A stretch of DNA of 64,000 nucleotides from Arachidicoccus soli. GTDB lineage: Bacteria > Bacteroidota > Bacteroidia > Chitinophagales > Chitinophagaceae. Location of the stretch: positions 3,410,001 through 3,474,000 of the forward strand of contig NZ_CP032489.1 in the NCBI RefSeq assembly GCF_003600625.1, read 5' to 3'. Made by a program: the position numbers and the translations under genes. Numbering within the stretch: the stretch's first letter is position 1; the number at the start of each line of letters is the position of its first letter. This document shows positions 8,966-17,951 of the stretch, piece after piece. The notes below the pieces were generated by a model that had not been told where the DNA came from, ran no database searches, and was given only the letters and a program-made list of their open reading frames with translations.

Positions 8966-11900
8966 TTAAAATTTAACCCGAATGCCAAAATTATAAGCTA
9001 TTGGAGTCGCAGGAGTAAGATAATCAAACCCAAATCCCCCAACGCCATTTTCGCCTGCTGTATTAATATTCACTGAAGGATCAGCTCCTAAATAGTTAGT
9101 AATTAAAATCAGGTTGTTACAAGTTAAAAATGCCGACAATGATTTAAATACTTTAATTCTTTTAAGAACCTTTTTATTAAAAGCATAACTTAATGTAACA
9201 TCTCTTAAAGATAAATAATTGACATTTTTTTGAACAAATGCTTCTTCAGGCAACCCATTTACGTCACTCGTATAATATACATTATTATAGTAGGGCGTTA
9301 GAACAATATTATTTATCGTAGGGTTATCAGAATTTTCCATACCATCAGCGAGTACACCCTTTAAGACTCTGGGGGTCAATCTGTCTGCAGTCCTTTTACT
9401 CTTACCTATAGCAGTAAGGAATTGGTCGGTACCGTTAAAAATATCTCCTCCTATTCTTAAATCCCACAACATACTTAAGCTCCAATTCTTATAAGATAAG
9501 TTACTATTTGTTCCTAAAGTAAAGTGGGGGTTCCTATCACCAATAGGATTGAATGAAGTATTTATAAGGGGTAATCCTGATTTGGGATCAATCAAGATTT
9601 GACCTTGGTTATTTCTTTTATAATTATAACCGGTAATTTCTGTAACAGGATAACCCCTTACAGCGCCACTTCTTGCGTTTCCAGCTGCCCAAGTATCTGA
9701 TAAATAGTAGTCGAGACTTGAATCAATTGAATTAGGCAAGGCCAGTACCTTACTCCAAGTATGGGCAAAATTAAATTCCAGGTTCCAATTCCAATTTTTA
9801 TTTTGTACCGGTGTAACGCCTAAGGTAAATTCGATTCCCTGATTCCTGGTTTCGGCAGCATTTTGTGTATTTAAAACGAATCCAGTTGCATAACTGGCTC
9901 TAAAACCTACGTTTATCTGATTGGTATTATGTGAATTATAGTAATCGGCATTAAACGTTAGCCTGTCATTAAAGAACCGAAGTTCCGTGCCAATATCATA
10001 TGTTTTTTGGAATTCAGGCGCTAAATAAAAATTGTTATTAAAATACCCATAAGAATAGATGAGTGGATAATTACTAGAAGCATAGTTTTGTCCAAATACG
10101 GATTGATTTGTATATGGAGGAGCGATGTGAGCTACTTTCGCCATGGATGCTCTCAGCTTAAAATAATTTAACCCATTCTGCGATTTTATATTTGGGAATA
10201 TATCTGAAACAATGGCACTCAAACTCAGCCCCGGGTAATTGTAATTCCTAAATGCCTTGGGAAACACGGAAGAAGATTCAAACCTTTGCGTAAAATCTAA
10301 AAACACAACATTATCGTAACCAAGAACCGCTTCTCCGTAGTAAGCTATTTGTGCTGTTTCAGAAATATTTGGTTCTCCATTATAATTCCTAAGCAATCTT
10401 ATTCGACTACTCTGTAGGGTATTGCTGCTATCTGTTGCATTCGGCATTGAATCAATTAAATTAGAACCGGAAACAGCATATAATTCTGTTTTATAATCTT
10501 GCCACATTGTTCCAACCATCAGCCGAGTTGAAAATTTTCCAAATTTTTTATTAGCGGTAATATTAATCGTATGATTGTAACCGATATATTTTTTATAATA
10601 GTTATCTAAATACCCCCCTGAGGCGGTGCTCAATTCATAAGATTCTGGACCCTGAAATTCATACCCGTTTTCTTTATATGTATCATAACCAAATCTTCCA
10701 CTTATTGCCAACCAACTCAATGGGTGAATATCTACCCCCAACTTGGCAATATACCTGTCATTTTCACTTCCCTGGTGTACATTTTTTGTAAACCAATAAG
10801 GGTTATCAAAATCAGTATTTGGATTGGTGTAAAATAGTGTTCTCTTTTGTCCGTCACTTGTCAGATAATCTTCCATATTATCTGTGGTAGGCCATCTGTA
10901 TAAATTATACATTAATCCATACAAACCTCTTATGGGTGATTTATTATTCGAGGCTGTGTAAGAGAGTCCTGGTGTAAGTGTAATAATTTTTCCAATCTTT
11001 GTAGTATTAGCAATAGTGAAATTTACTTTTTTATACGTATTATCCGGGATTACACCATCCTGATTAAAATAGGTTCCTGAAACGCGGAAGCCCACATTTT
11101 TTGTACCAAAATCAGCAGAGATATTCTGGGTATTTGCAAATCCATTTTTAATAAAATTGCCAATATTATCATACATTTTTGTGCCTGCAGGATAGGCCGG
11201 TCCAAAATAGCTATAATAACTACTTCCTAAGGTAATTGCCGGTAACCCATTTGAGCCGGGACCAAAATCATTATTCGTTGGGGCGAATCTATTTAAGTTT
11301 GTTATTTGAAAACTATTATTGTAGTTAACGGAAACGCCTCCATTTGTATTGGGGTTTTTAGTGGTAATAATAATTGCGCCAGACCCCGCCTGGCTTCCAT
11401 AAATAGCAGTGGCTTCAGGGCCTTTTAAGACTGTAACCGAAGCAATATCGTTTGGATTAATATCCGAAATTCTATTATTATAATCCCCTGTTCTATTGGC
11501 TCTATCAGACGCCAAACCAATACCTGAGCCTCCATTAGAAGTTTCATTAAACGTAGAATTATCCACAATTACGCCATCAATGACAAATAATGGCTGATTG
11601 TTTAAAGATAAGGAATTAAAGCCCCTTAAAACAATTTGAGCCGAAGCACCCGCCATCCCACTCGTTGGATTTATCGTTAATCCCGAAACTCTACCTTGTA
11701 AAGCAGTAATAAAATTTTGTCTTTGTGTTTCTTGTATATCTGCTCCCGAAATAGTTTGTGTGGAATAACCCAACTCCCTAGCATTACGTTTAATATCCAT
11801 TGCAGTTACAACCACCTGGTTTAATTCCTCTCCTTTTGATTGCATCATTTGAACGGTGATTGTTGATTGATCTCCAATCAACACACTTTTATTCTCAAAG

Positions 11901-12151
11901 CCAATGTAAGTGAACAACAACTCTGTCCCCTTAGGAACTTTCAAAATAAACGCCCCTGAAGCATTCGTTTGAGTAGCATTCTTAGCTCCTTGCGCTTGTA
12001 CCGTTACGCCCAATAATGGTCTATTTAAATTATCTGTAACAACTCCTCTAATTGTAATAAAATGTGCACCTTGCGCAAATAATCCATTGGGAAGGGAAAT
12101 AGTGCAAATCAGCATGAATAAAAAAAATAAACTTGGGAAGATTTTTCTCAT
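8966..12151 (-). CDS. SusC/RagA-family TonB-dependent receptor
   Basis: A 1061-residue outer-membrane receptor: signal peptide ending NGLFAQ, CarboxypepD_reg-like domain (ITIRGVVTDNLNRPLLGVTV ... FTYIGFENKS), a short linker with VVVTAMDI, the plug domain with PLFVIDGVIVD and SVTVLKGPEATAIYGSQAG, and a barrel of the usual length ending in an aromatic-containing strand (YNFGIRVKF). It pairs with the SusD gene 74 bp downstream. The upstream 241 bp contain three repeats of a GCATAWA-like motif close to the stop of the DeoR regulator gene, a possible operator. ILKGPEA replaces the commoner ILKDASA, which is still common in the family. Confidence 0.95.
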   Translation of the reverse strand: MRKIFPSLFFLFMLICTISLPNGLFAQGAHFITIRGVVTDNLNRPLLGVTVQAQGAKNATQTNASGAFILKVPKGTELLFTYIGFENKSVLIGDQSTITVQMMQSKGEELNQVVVTAMDIKRNARELGYSTQTISGADIQETQRQNFITALQGRVSGLTINPTSGMAGASAQIVLRGFNSLSLNNQPLFVIDGVIVDNSTFNETSNGGSGIGLASDRANRTGDYNNRISDINPNDIASVTVLKGPEATAIYGSQAGSGAIIITTKNPNTNGGVSVNYNNSFQITNLNRFAPTNNDFGPGSNGLPAITLGSSYYSYFGPAYPAGTKMYDNIGNFIKNGFANTQNISADFGTKNVGFRVSGTYFNQDGVIPDNTYKKVNFTIANTTKIGKIITLTPGLSYTASNNKSPIRGLYGLMYNLYRWPTTDNMEDYLTSDGQKRTLFYTNPNTDFDNPYWFTKNVHQGSENDRYIAKLGVDIHPLSWLAISGRFGYDTYKENGYEFQGPESYELSTASGGYLDNYYKKYIGYNHTINITANKKFGKFSTRLMVGTMWQDYKTELYAVSGSNLIDSMPNATDSSNTLQSSRIRLLRNYNGEPNISETAQIAYYGEAVLGYDNVVFLDFTQRFESSSVFPKAFRNYNYPGLSLSAIVSDIFPNIKSQNGLNYFKLRASMAKVAHIAPPYTNQSVFGQNYASSNYPLIYSYGYFNNNFYLAPEFQKTYDIGTELRFFNDRLTFNADYYNSHNTNQINVGFRASYATGFVLNTQNAAETRNQGIEFTLGVTPVQNKNWNWNLEFNFAHTWSKVLALPNSIDSSLDYYLSDTWAAGNARSGAVRGYPVTEITGYNYKRNNQGQILIDPKSGLPLINTSFNPIGDRNPHFTLGTNSNLSYKNWSLSMLWDLRIGGDIFNGTDQFLTAIGKSKRTADRLTPRVLKGVLADGMENSDNPTINNIVLTPYYNNVYYTSDVNGLPEEAFVQKNVNYLSLRDVTLSYAFNKKVLKRIKVFKSLSAFLTCNNLILITNYLGADPSVNINTAGENGVGGFGFDYLTPATPIAYNFGIRVKF

Positions 12152-12315
12152 AATTAGGCATTAATTTATTTAAACCTTTTTAAGAATTACAATCAATGCA
12201 AAAATTATCTACAATAATTATTTAGAATAATTTAAACCTAAAATTCAGGCTACTTATTCAATAATATTTTTAGATTATTTTCACAATTTATAACACATAA
12301 TTACGAAAAAATTTT

Positions 12316-12383
12316 ATAAAAAAGCATAAATGCGCAAATTTTTTTTTAAGAAAAACGCATATATCGAATAAAAACGGCATAAA
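12316..12383. promoter_or_regulatory. Three GCAT-core repeats upstream of susC, candidate DeoR operator
   Basis: The motif A4-5 then (C)(G)GCATAWA occurs three times on the plus strand, with GCAT cores at 12324, 12357 and 12377. The spacings of 33 and 20 bp place the cores at about three and two DNA turns. The region lies between the deoR-type regulator and the susC gene that it precedes. Binding is inference. Confidence 0.35.
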
Positions 12384-12392
12384 GCTGCAACA

Positions 12393-13139
12393 TTATAAAA
12401 TAATGCGCATACTTTCTTTATACTTTTTTAACAATTGATGAGTCGTATCTAACTCAGTAACCAATACGTCTATTGCGGCAATATTGCATACTTTAAGATG
12501 CTGTATCGTATCAAGTTTTTCTGAAATCGTTAAGGAAACCACAGTTTTTGAACAAGCTATCATCGCACGTTTTACCTCTATTACCTCCCAGTCTAAATCA
12601 GTCACCCCGCCTTTTATGTCTATGCTATTTGTTCCTAAAAAACATAAATCTGCTCTTACGTTGTTCAACATTGTTGTAACTTCGGAACCAACAGCGATTT
12701 GAGCACTTTTAGAAAGTTTATTACCAACAAAAATGACTTCTATATTAGGATGCTCCATGAGTTCTAATGCCGTAGGAATGCTGGGTGTAATAAATGTTGC
12801 ATTTAACTCCGCCGGCAAAGCTTTTATTAATTCACGAATAGTTGTTCCACCGCTCAGAACAACAAACATCCCGTCTTTTACAAGTGTAGCAGCCTTTCTG
12901 GCAATAACTTTTTTTTCATTAAGAGAATAAACAATATTGTTTTGAATAGTAAAATGGGACGACTTGGAAAGAGCCCCCCCATGTACCTTAGTAAGTTTTC
13001 CAAATCTATCAAGTTCCAATAGATCTCTTCTGATTGTATCTTCACTTACCAACAATTCATTGCTTAAGTCAGAAGACAAAACTTTATTATGCCGATTTAT
13101 TTGTTGGATAATATACGCTTGACGTTCTTTCTTTAACAT
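12393..13139 (-). CDS. DeoR/GlpR-family transcriptional regulator
   Basis: A 248-residue regulator. Residues 1-57 form the DeoR helix-turn-helix, with KERQAYIIQQINRH, VSEDTIRRDLLELD and the closing KVHGGA; the rest is the DeoRC sugar-phosphate-sensing domain, with VLSGGTTIRELI near the ligand pocket and FLGTNSID. Such proteins are usually repressors relieved by phosphorylated sugars. It is encoded on the same strand and 241 bp upstream of the susC-susD-lipoprotein operon, and triple repeats in the gap may be its sites, so it probably controls that operon. The start codon is an ATG with no better alternative. Confidence 0.92.
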   Translation of the reverse strand: MLKKERQAYIIQQINRHNKVLSSDLSNELLVSEDTIRRDLLELDRFGKLTKVHGGALSKSSHFTIQNNIVYSLNEKKVIARKAATLVKDGMFVVLSGGTTIRELIKALPAELNATFITPSIPTALELMEHPNIEVIFVGNKLSKSAQIAVGSEVTTMLNNVRADLCFLGTNSIDIKGGVTDLDWEVIEVKRAMIACSKTVVSLTISEKLDTIQHLKVCNIAAIDVLVTELDTTHQLLKKYKESMRIIL

Positions 13140-13539
13140 AAGGCTAATATTTATGGCTAAACTACGATGATTTTTTCATTTGAATAGGAGCCCTCAAATT
13201 ATAGAAGGCCATAAAAGCGAGAAAATTCAGATTGAATTGCGCTGTAATTTTTCATCTAATTCAAGAATTAACTCCCCTCAAAAGTTCATCGTAGATGAGT
13301 AAATGCCAGCAATTTACATACGCATCTAACCACTTTCTGTAAGAATTGAATAACTTGATTGGCACCCTAAAACCTTTTAAAGCTAATCTTTATTCTACCT
13401 CAAGTCCAAAGCAGAATCATATATATACTCATTATAATTCAGACAAATATTTTAGAGGAAAGGTATTTGCAAAGAACACTATATATCATAAAGACTCTTC
13501 AAATGCGTTCTCCTAATATTGGGCATAAAGGCCATTAGC
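13140..13539. other. Gene-free stretch
   Basis: Four hundred bases between two minus-strand genes. No credible frame, hairpin terminator or exact promoter consensus was found; it should contain the deoR promoter near 13140-13200. Confidence 0.4.
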
Positions 13540-14376
13540 TTAAAGTCTGAATGACATACCCAAAAAGTATGTTTTTGCAGAAGCATTTTTGATCCCATAA
13601 TAAATGCCTATATCAAAAATTAAATTCTTACATAATGTATATTCTAAACCTCCGTTTGCAAAATATTGAATGTTTTTAGTTTCATTCTCTTTACTAATAA
13701 CGCCCTCAACAAAAAAATCTACATTTTTACATAATGCATGAGAAGTGGTTACAGAACCTAAATAACTCAAATGATATCCACTCAGATTTTCATCCGGGAG
13801 AAAATCCGATTCTATTTGAGCACCTACCTCCCATTCACCTGGTAAAGAAACAGAAAAAGGGACAATGAGGCCACCCCAAACTTTACCACCCAAAAACTTT
13901 GAAGGAATATCTATAAATGGTAAAATAGCTAAAGCAGTCTTTCCTCTATCATTTCCCCAGATATTTTGCTTTGCCCTGATTGTATATCCACTAAACCCGG
14001 ACATTTCCTGCGTAATATTTCCCACTATGTTTTTCTGAATAGTAAAAGAGCTGACAACAAGCTGGATATCTAAACTATTGCTAATACCTAGTTTTAAATT
14101 AGCTGTATTAAAGTAGTTATCTATTGATTTTCTTCTTCCAAATCTTGTATGGGTTGAACTAAATAAGTCTGCTTCATACTGAAAATGTCCCGCATCCACC
14201 GTATAAGCACTTTCTGTAACGTCGGGTCTATCCATATCAAAACTGCGCATTTGATATTTAGGAGTCGGATGAAATATGGAATAAACTCGTTTCGTAGAAC
14301 CCTTAATAGTTTGTGCAAAACAAAAATTAGATAAACTGAGAAGGAGAAATATTAAAAGCAGTTTCTTAAAATTCAC
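13540..14376 (-). CDS. Outer-membrane transporter-like protein, hypothetical
   Basis: A 278-residue secreted beta-rich protein. Signal peptide with LLIFLLLSLSNFCFAQ, then the motif SFDMDRPDVTESAYTVDAGH which is characteristic of a family often labelled simply transporter (phenol-degradation MetA-like barrel) in Bacteroidota. Strands alternate through to a final FLGMSFRL. The start codon is GTG (14376-14374) and overlaps the TAG stop of the upstream Nramp gene as TAGTG, which suggests translational coupling. It may help metal ions or another solute across the outer membrane; that is inference from the coupling only. Confidence 0.7.
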   Translation of the reverse strand: MNFKKLLLIFLLLSLSNFCFAQTIKGSTKRVYSIFHPTPKYQMRSFDMDRPDVTESAYTVDAGHFQYEADLFSSTHTRFGRRKSIDNYFNTANLKLGISNSLDIQLVVSSFTIQKNIVGNITQEMSGFSGYTIRAKQNIWGNDRGKTALAILPFIDIPSKFLGGKVWGGLIVPFSVSLPGEWEVGAQIESDFLPDENLSGYHLSYLGSVTTSHALCKNVDFFVEGVISKENETKNIQYFANGGLEYTLCKNLIFDIGIYYGIKNASAKTYFLGMSFRL

Positions 14377-16244
14377 TAGTTAATAATTAAGATAGGCGCT
14401 TTTATTTTATGTCTTAAAGATTCCACGGTACTCCCAAAAATTAAATCTTTGAATCCTTTATGACCATGTGCACCCATTACTAATAAATCAATTTGTTCAG
14501 TATTAATAATTTTTGCAACTTCCACAGGTGGTTTTCCAAATCCAATTTGCATATCAGCTCTGTAGCCCATTTCAGCTAATTTTCTTTGATATTGCATCAG
14601 GTTAGTTTTATCCAATTGTGTTTCATGATCCAACGCATTTTGCCCCAAATATCTTGCGGCAGCGCTCTCCACAATATGTATTAGCGTATATGTCGCGTTT
14701 TTACCTCCTTGCTTTAAGGCACTTTGTATTATTTTTTTATCCTTACCAGAAAAATCTATGGCGATACCTATATGATGATAACCTATGCTAAAGTCTTCGG
14801 TAATCAATTCTGCATACCCATGAGGCAGTTGTTTTCTTTCCTTATTTGAAAAATATAAAAAGGGGTGCACAAAAATATAGATTAATAAAAACAGGCAGCC
14901 TAGGGAAATAGGAATGATAATTAGAAAAATCAATATTCTATTATCCCCTACCCCCTTCATCCAGTTCTGGATTTGCTGTACAACCAGTTGGATATTTAAA
15001 TAAACAATAATGATGGCGCTTAACCACGCGAGAACTTTTATCCAGGTTTTTATAGCAAAACCCTTCATCAATTCTTTATCTGAATTGAAATGTATAAGCG
15101 GAATGATGGCAAAGCTTAATTGTAAACTCAAAATAACTTGACTGAGGACTAAAAGCTTTCCCAATGCATCGCCGCCAAAATATATTACAGTAAATAATGT
15201 AGGAATAATTGCCAAAAGTCTCGTTATGAGTCTTCTTAACCAAGGTTGTATTCGAATATTCAGATGCCCCTCCATTACAATTTGGCCCGCTAAAGTACCC
15301 GTAATAGTGGAACTTTGACCGGAAGCAATTAGGGCTATTGCAAAAAACATAGGAGCCGTTTTACCAAAAAGCTTTTCTAATAAAACAGAGGCATCCTGAA
15401 TTTCTGCAACGTGAAAATATCCGTTCACATAAAAAGCGGCGGCTGCCAAAATCAATATCGCAGCATTTACAAAAAATGCAATATTTAATGCAATCGCTGT
15501 GTCCCAAAAATTGTATTTGATAGCTTTTTTTATACCTGCAGTACTATGGTCAATTTTACGGGTTTGCACCAAGGAAGAATGTAAATATAGATTGTGTGGC
15601 ATCACAGTAGCACCAATAATTCCAATAGAAATATAAAGTGCATCTCCACTGAGCTTGGAGGGAACAAACCCTTTTAATACGTCTGCATAAACAGGAGATA
15701 CTATAAACATTTCTAACAAAAACGAAAGCCCTATAATGGCAATTAAGGCAATGATAAAAGCTTCTAATTTGCGCATGCCTTTTCTTAATAAAAGCAATAG
15801 TAAAAGTGTATCCAACGCCGTTAAACAAATACCCCAGATTAGCGGCAGGCCAAATAATAAGTTTAACCCAATTGCCATACCCACCACTTCTGCTAAATCA
15901 CAAGCAGCAATAGCTATTTCAGCCAAAATATACAGTGGAATATTTGCCCATTTTGGATAAGCATTTTTAGATGCCTGCGCAAGATCTAATCCTCTTACAA
16001 TACCCAGTCTCGCACTGAGCGATTGCAAAAGCACCGCTATCAAATTTGACATCAATAATATCCATATTAATTTATAGCCAAACTCAGAACCACCTGCAAG
16101 ATCTGTTGCCCAATTTCCCGGATCCATATAACCTACACTTACCAAATATGCCGGGCCCAGAAATGCCAATACTTTCCGCCAACCTTTTTTTTCTGTGTCT
16201 ACAGAAGAATGGACTTCACTTAAAGAATGCGAGGGATTTATCAT
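14376..16244 (-). CDS. mntH: Nramp-family Mn2+/Fe2+ transporter fused to a universal stress protein domain
   Basis: A 622-residue fusion. Residues about 20-450 are an Nramp transporter with about 11 membrane segments, including the TM1 metal-site motif DPGNWATDLAGGS and the TM6 motif VMPHNLYLHS, plus the conserved loop SGQSSTITGTLAGQIVMEGH. Residues about 480-622 form a cytoplasmic UspA domain ending with VMGAHGHKGFKDLIFGSTVE, which keeps the nucleotide-binding glycine pattern G-x2-G-x9-G-S/T. Nramp proteins import Mn2+ or Fe2+ with protons. The divergent neighbour is a DtxR/MntR-type regulator and a palindrome overlaps the promoter, so metal-dependent repression is likely. The Nramp-Usp fusion is seen in other Bacteroidota, but its purpose is not established. 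Confidence 0.93.
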   Translation of the reverse strand: MINPSHSLSEVHSSVDTEKKGWRKVLAFLGPAYLVSVGYMDPGNWATDLAGGSEFGYKLIWILLMSNLIAVLLQSLSARLGIVRGLDLAQASKNAYPKWANIPLYILAEIAIAACDLAEVVGMAIGLNLLFGLPLIWGICLTALDTLLLLLLLRKGMRKLEAFIIALIAIIGLSFLLEMFIVSPVYADVLKGFVPSKLSGDALYISIGIIGATVMPHNLYLHSSLVQTRKIDHSTAGIKKAIKYNFWDTAIALNIAFFVNAAILILAAAAFYVNGYFHVAEIQDASVLLEKLFGKTAPMFFAIALIASGQSSTITGTLAGQIVMEGHLNIRIQPWLRRLITRLLAIIPTLFTVIYFGGDALGKLLVLSQVILSLQLSFAIIPLIHFNSDKELMKGFAIKTWIKVLAWLSAIIIVYLNIQLVVQQIQNWMKGVGDNRILIFLIIIPISLGCLFLLIYIFVHPFLYFSNKERKQLPHGYAELITEDFSIGYHHIGIAIDFSGKDKKIIQSALKQGGKNATYTLIHIVESAAARYLGQNALDHETQLDKTNLMQYQRKLAEMGYRADMQIGFGKPPVEVAKIINTEQIDLLVMGAHGHKGFKDLIFGSTVESLRHKIKAPILIIN

Positions 16245-16269
16245 TATTTAATTTAATTATTCTTGTAGG

Positions 16270-16309
16270 CAAAAGTATATTGTTAGATTAATAAAACAAA
16301 ATTGTTTTA
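16270..16309 (-). promoter_or_regulatory. mntH promoter with overlapping MntR-type operator
   Basis: On the minus strand TTTG (16300-16297) and TACTTTTG (16277-16270) are separated by exactly 19 bp, a full match to the Bacteroidota promoter consensus, 26 bp before the mntH ATG. An 18-bp perfect palindrome, TAAAACAA-AA-TTGTTTTA (16292-16309), covers the -33 box. Its placement suits a repressor such as the divergent DtxR-family protein; binding is inferred. Confidence 0.65.
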
Positions 16310-16349
16310 AAAAATTATCTAAAACCGCATTAGGCTCCCTTAATTTTAT

Positions 16350-16357
16350 TAATTTTG
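16350..16357 (+). promoter_or_regulatory. -7 box for the DtxR-family regulator gene
   Basis: TAATTTTG matches TAnnTTTG. A transcript from here would start near 16364, leaving about 28 nt before the ATG at 16392 and making the GTG at 16368 an unlikely start. No good -33 box is visible. Confidence 0.35.
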
Positions 16358-16391
16358 GAATTCTAATGTGGGAAATATAAAAAAACAGACT

Positions 16392-17060
16392 ATGAATAAT
16401 TCTCTTGCAGAAGAAAACTACTTAAAAGCTTTGTTCCATTTAAGAGGTAAATCCGGAGAGGTAAACGTAAATGACCTTTCCAAAAACCTCAATATAAAAA
16501 TGCCTACGGTTACTAGTATGATGAAGAAATTGGCAGAGAAGAAGTTAGTATATTATGAAAAATACAAGCCTCTTCGATTAACCGAAAAAGGCAAGAAGGA
16601 GGCGGGCTTAATCATTCGCAAACATCGGTTGACAGAAATGTTTTTGGTAACAAAAATGCAATTTGGCTGGGAAGAAGTTCATGATATTGCAGAACAAATT
16701 GAACATATTCAGTCACCCATTTTCTTTGAAAAAATGGATGAGTTGCTGGGGCATCCTACAATAGACCCCCATGGATCCCCTATTCCAGACAGTATAGGTA
16801 ATATCGCTACAAAATCCTACCCAAAGCTTAGTAATTGTAAGGTTGGGGGGAAAGTAAAATTAGCGGCTTTGTTAAATACAAACTCGGAATTTCTAAAGTT
16901 TCTTAATAGCCGTGAGCTAAAACTCGGTCTAAAAATAACGATTAAATCCATTGAGCCTTTTGATGGTTCCATGGAAGTAAGTTACGGCAAAAGGGATTCG
17001 GAAGTATTAAGTAAAATAGTTTGCGAAAGGCTATTGGTGGATGGCGCGCCTACCGCTTAA
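16392..17060 (+). CDS. DtxR/MntR-family metal-dependent regulator
   Basis: A 222-residue protein with the DtxR N-terminal winged helix (AEENYLKALFHL, then KMPTVTSMMKKLAEKKLVYY), the dimerisation and metal-binding domain (RKHRLTEMFL, EVHDIAEQIEHI, HPTIDPHGSPIP) and a C-terminal FeoA/SH3-like domain from about residue 145. Regulators of this family repress metal-uptake genes when Mn2+ or Fe2+ is bound. The divergent mntH gene and the palindrome over its promoter point to mntH as the target. The frame is open from a GTG at 16368; the ATG at 16392 aligns with the usual start of the family. Confidence 0.93.
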   Translation: MNNSLAEENYLKALFHLRGKSGEVNVNDLSKNLNIKMPTVTSMMKKLAEKKLVYYEKYKPLRLTEKGKKEAGLIIRKHRLTEMFLVTKMQFGWEEVHDIAEQIEHIQSPIFFEKMDELLGHPTIDPHGSPIPDSIGNIATKSYPKLSNCKVGGKVKLAALLNTNSEFLKFLNSRELKLGLKITIKSIEPFDGSMEVSYGKRDSEVLSKIVCERLLVDGAPTA

Positions 17061-17282
17061 ATAATTAAACCTTTCTTAAAAAGGCATTAGTTTAAGTTGC
17101 TTTCTTTGGGAATATGCCATTATATACATAGATTTATAATTGGTACGAACCTTGCTCTATTGCTTTAAACATATATAAACATATAAGAAATATAATTTTA
17201 CGAAGCAAAACATCATAATTTATTTTTACTTAGGAAGTAGATTTTAGGTGCAGTTTCGGTAGATAATTAAAAAATTAAACTG

Positions 17283-17552
17283 ATGAAGGATAATCAAAAC
17301 TTTTTGCCAGGGTTTTTATTAGGCATAGCCGCCGGGGCTGTTGTAACTATTTTTTTACAAGGGGAAAAGGGGCAATCAATTATTCGTAATGCTAAATCTG
17401 GAATAAAAGATGTTACGGAGGACCTAAAAAACGGTATTGAAAATATTGATGATACATTAGAGAAATGGGTCAATAAAAGTCGCAGCATAATTAACGAATT
17501 AAAAGGAAAGAAGAAAACCGACATTTACGATCTAGATGAGATATTTTCTTAA
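17283..17552 (+). CDS. YtxH-domain protein
   Basis: An 89-residue protein with one N-terminal membrane segment (FLPGFLLGIAAGAVVTIFL) followed by a charged, helical amphipathic tail, the layout of YtxH family proteins associated with envelope or general stress. First gene of a three-gene set with a holin-like membrane protein 24 bp downstream. The molecular function is unknown. Confidence 0.8.
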   Translation: MKDNQNFLPGFLLGIAAGAVVTIFLQGEKGQSIIRNAKSGIKDVTEDLKNGIENIDDTLEKWVNKSRSIINELKGKKKTDIYDLDEIFS

Positions 17553-17576
17553 AGAAACCAACATAATGATTTAAAA

Positions 17577-17951
17577 ATGGAAGATAATACGAATACTTTT
17601 TTTACAGATTACGGTGAGAAAATCCAAGATTATATTGAAGATAGACTCTTGCTGATTCGCTTGCGTACTGTCAAGAAAATATCGAACTTGATGGGGCAGC
17701 TTATTAGTGTAATTATTATTGCATTATTGGCAACCTTAACCTTTCTATTTCTAAGTATCATGCTGGGTTTTTTTCTGGGAGATTTATTCAATAACTATTA
17801 CGCGGGTTTTGGAACCGTGACGCTATTATTCATTATTGCTTTAGTACTTGCCGTGCAATATCGCGCAAAACTTATGCGTAAGTTTATGGGAGGTATTATT
17901 GATATTATTTTAGATAAAACAGAAGAAAATGATGAACCTGCTAAAAAATAA
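17577..17951 (+). CDS. Phage-holin-like (Holin-X type) inner-membrane protein
   Basis: A 124-residue protein with an N-terminal amphipathic helix (IEDRLLLIRLRTVKKI) and two membrane helices, about residues 40-65 (LISVIIIALLATLTFLFLSI) and 75-95, then a charged tail. This matches the Phage_holin_3_6/Holin-X-like family found chromosomally beside YtxH genes; here it is not phage-associated. The next gene begins inside its 3' end, so the three genes are likely one operon. A role in envelope stress is inferred from the company, not proven. Confidence 0.75.
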   Translation: MEDNTNTFFTDYGEKIQDYIEDRLLLIRLRTVKKISNLMGQLISVIIIALLATLTFLFLSIMLGFFLGDLFNNYYAGFGTVTLLFIIALVLAVQYRAKLMRKFMGGIIDIILDKTEENDEPAKK

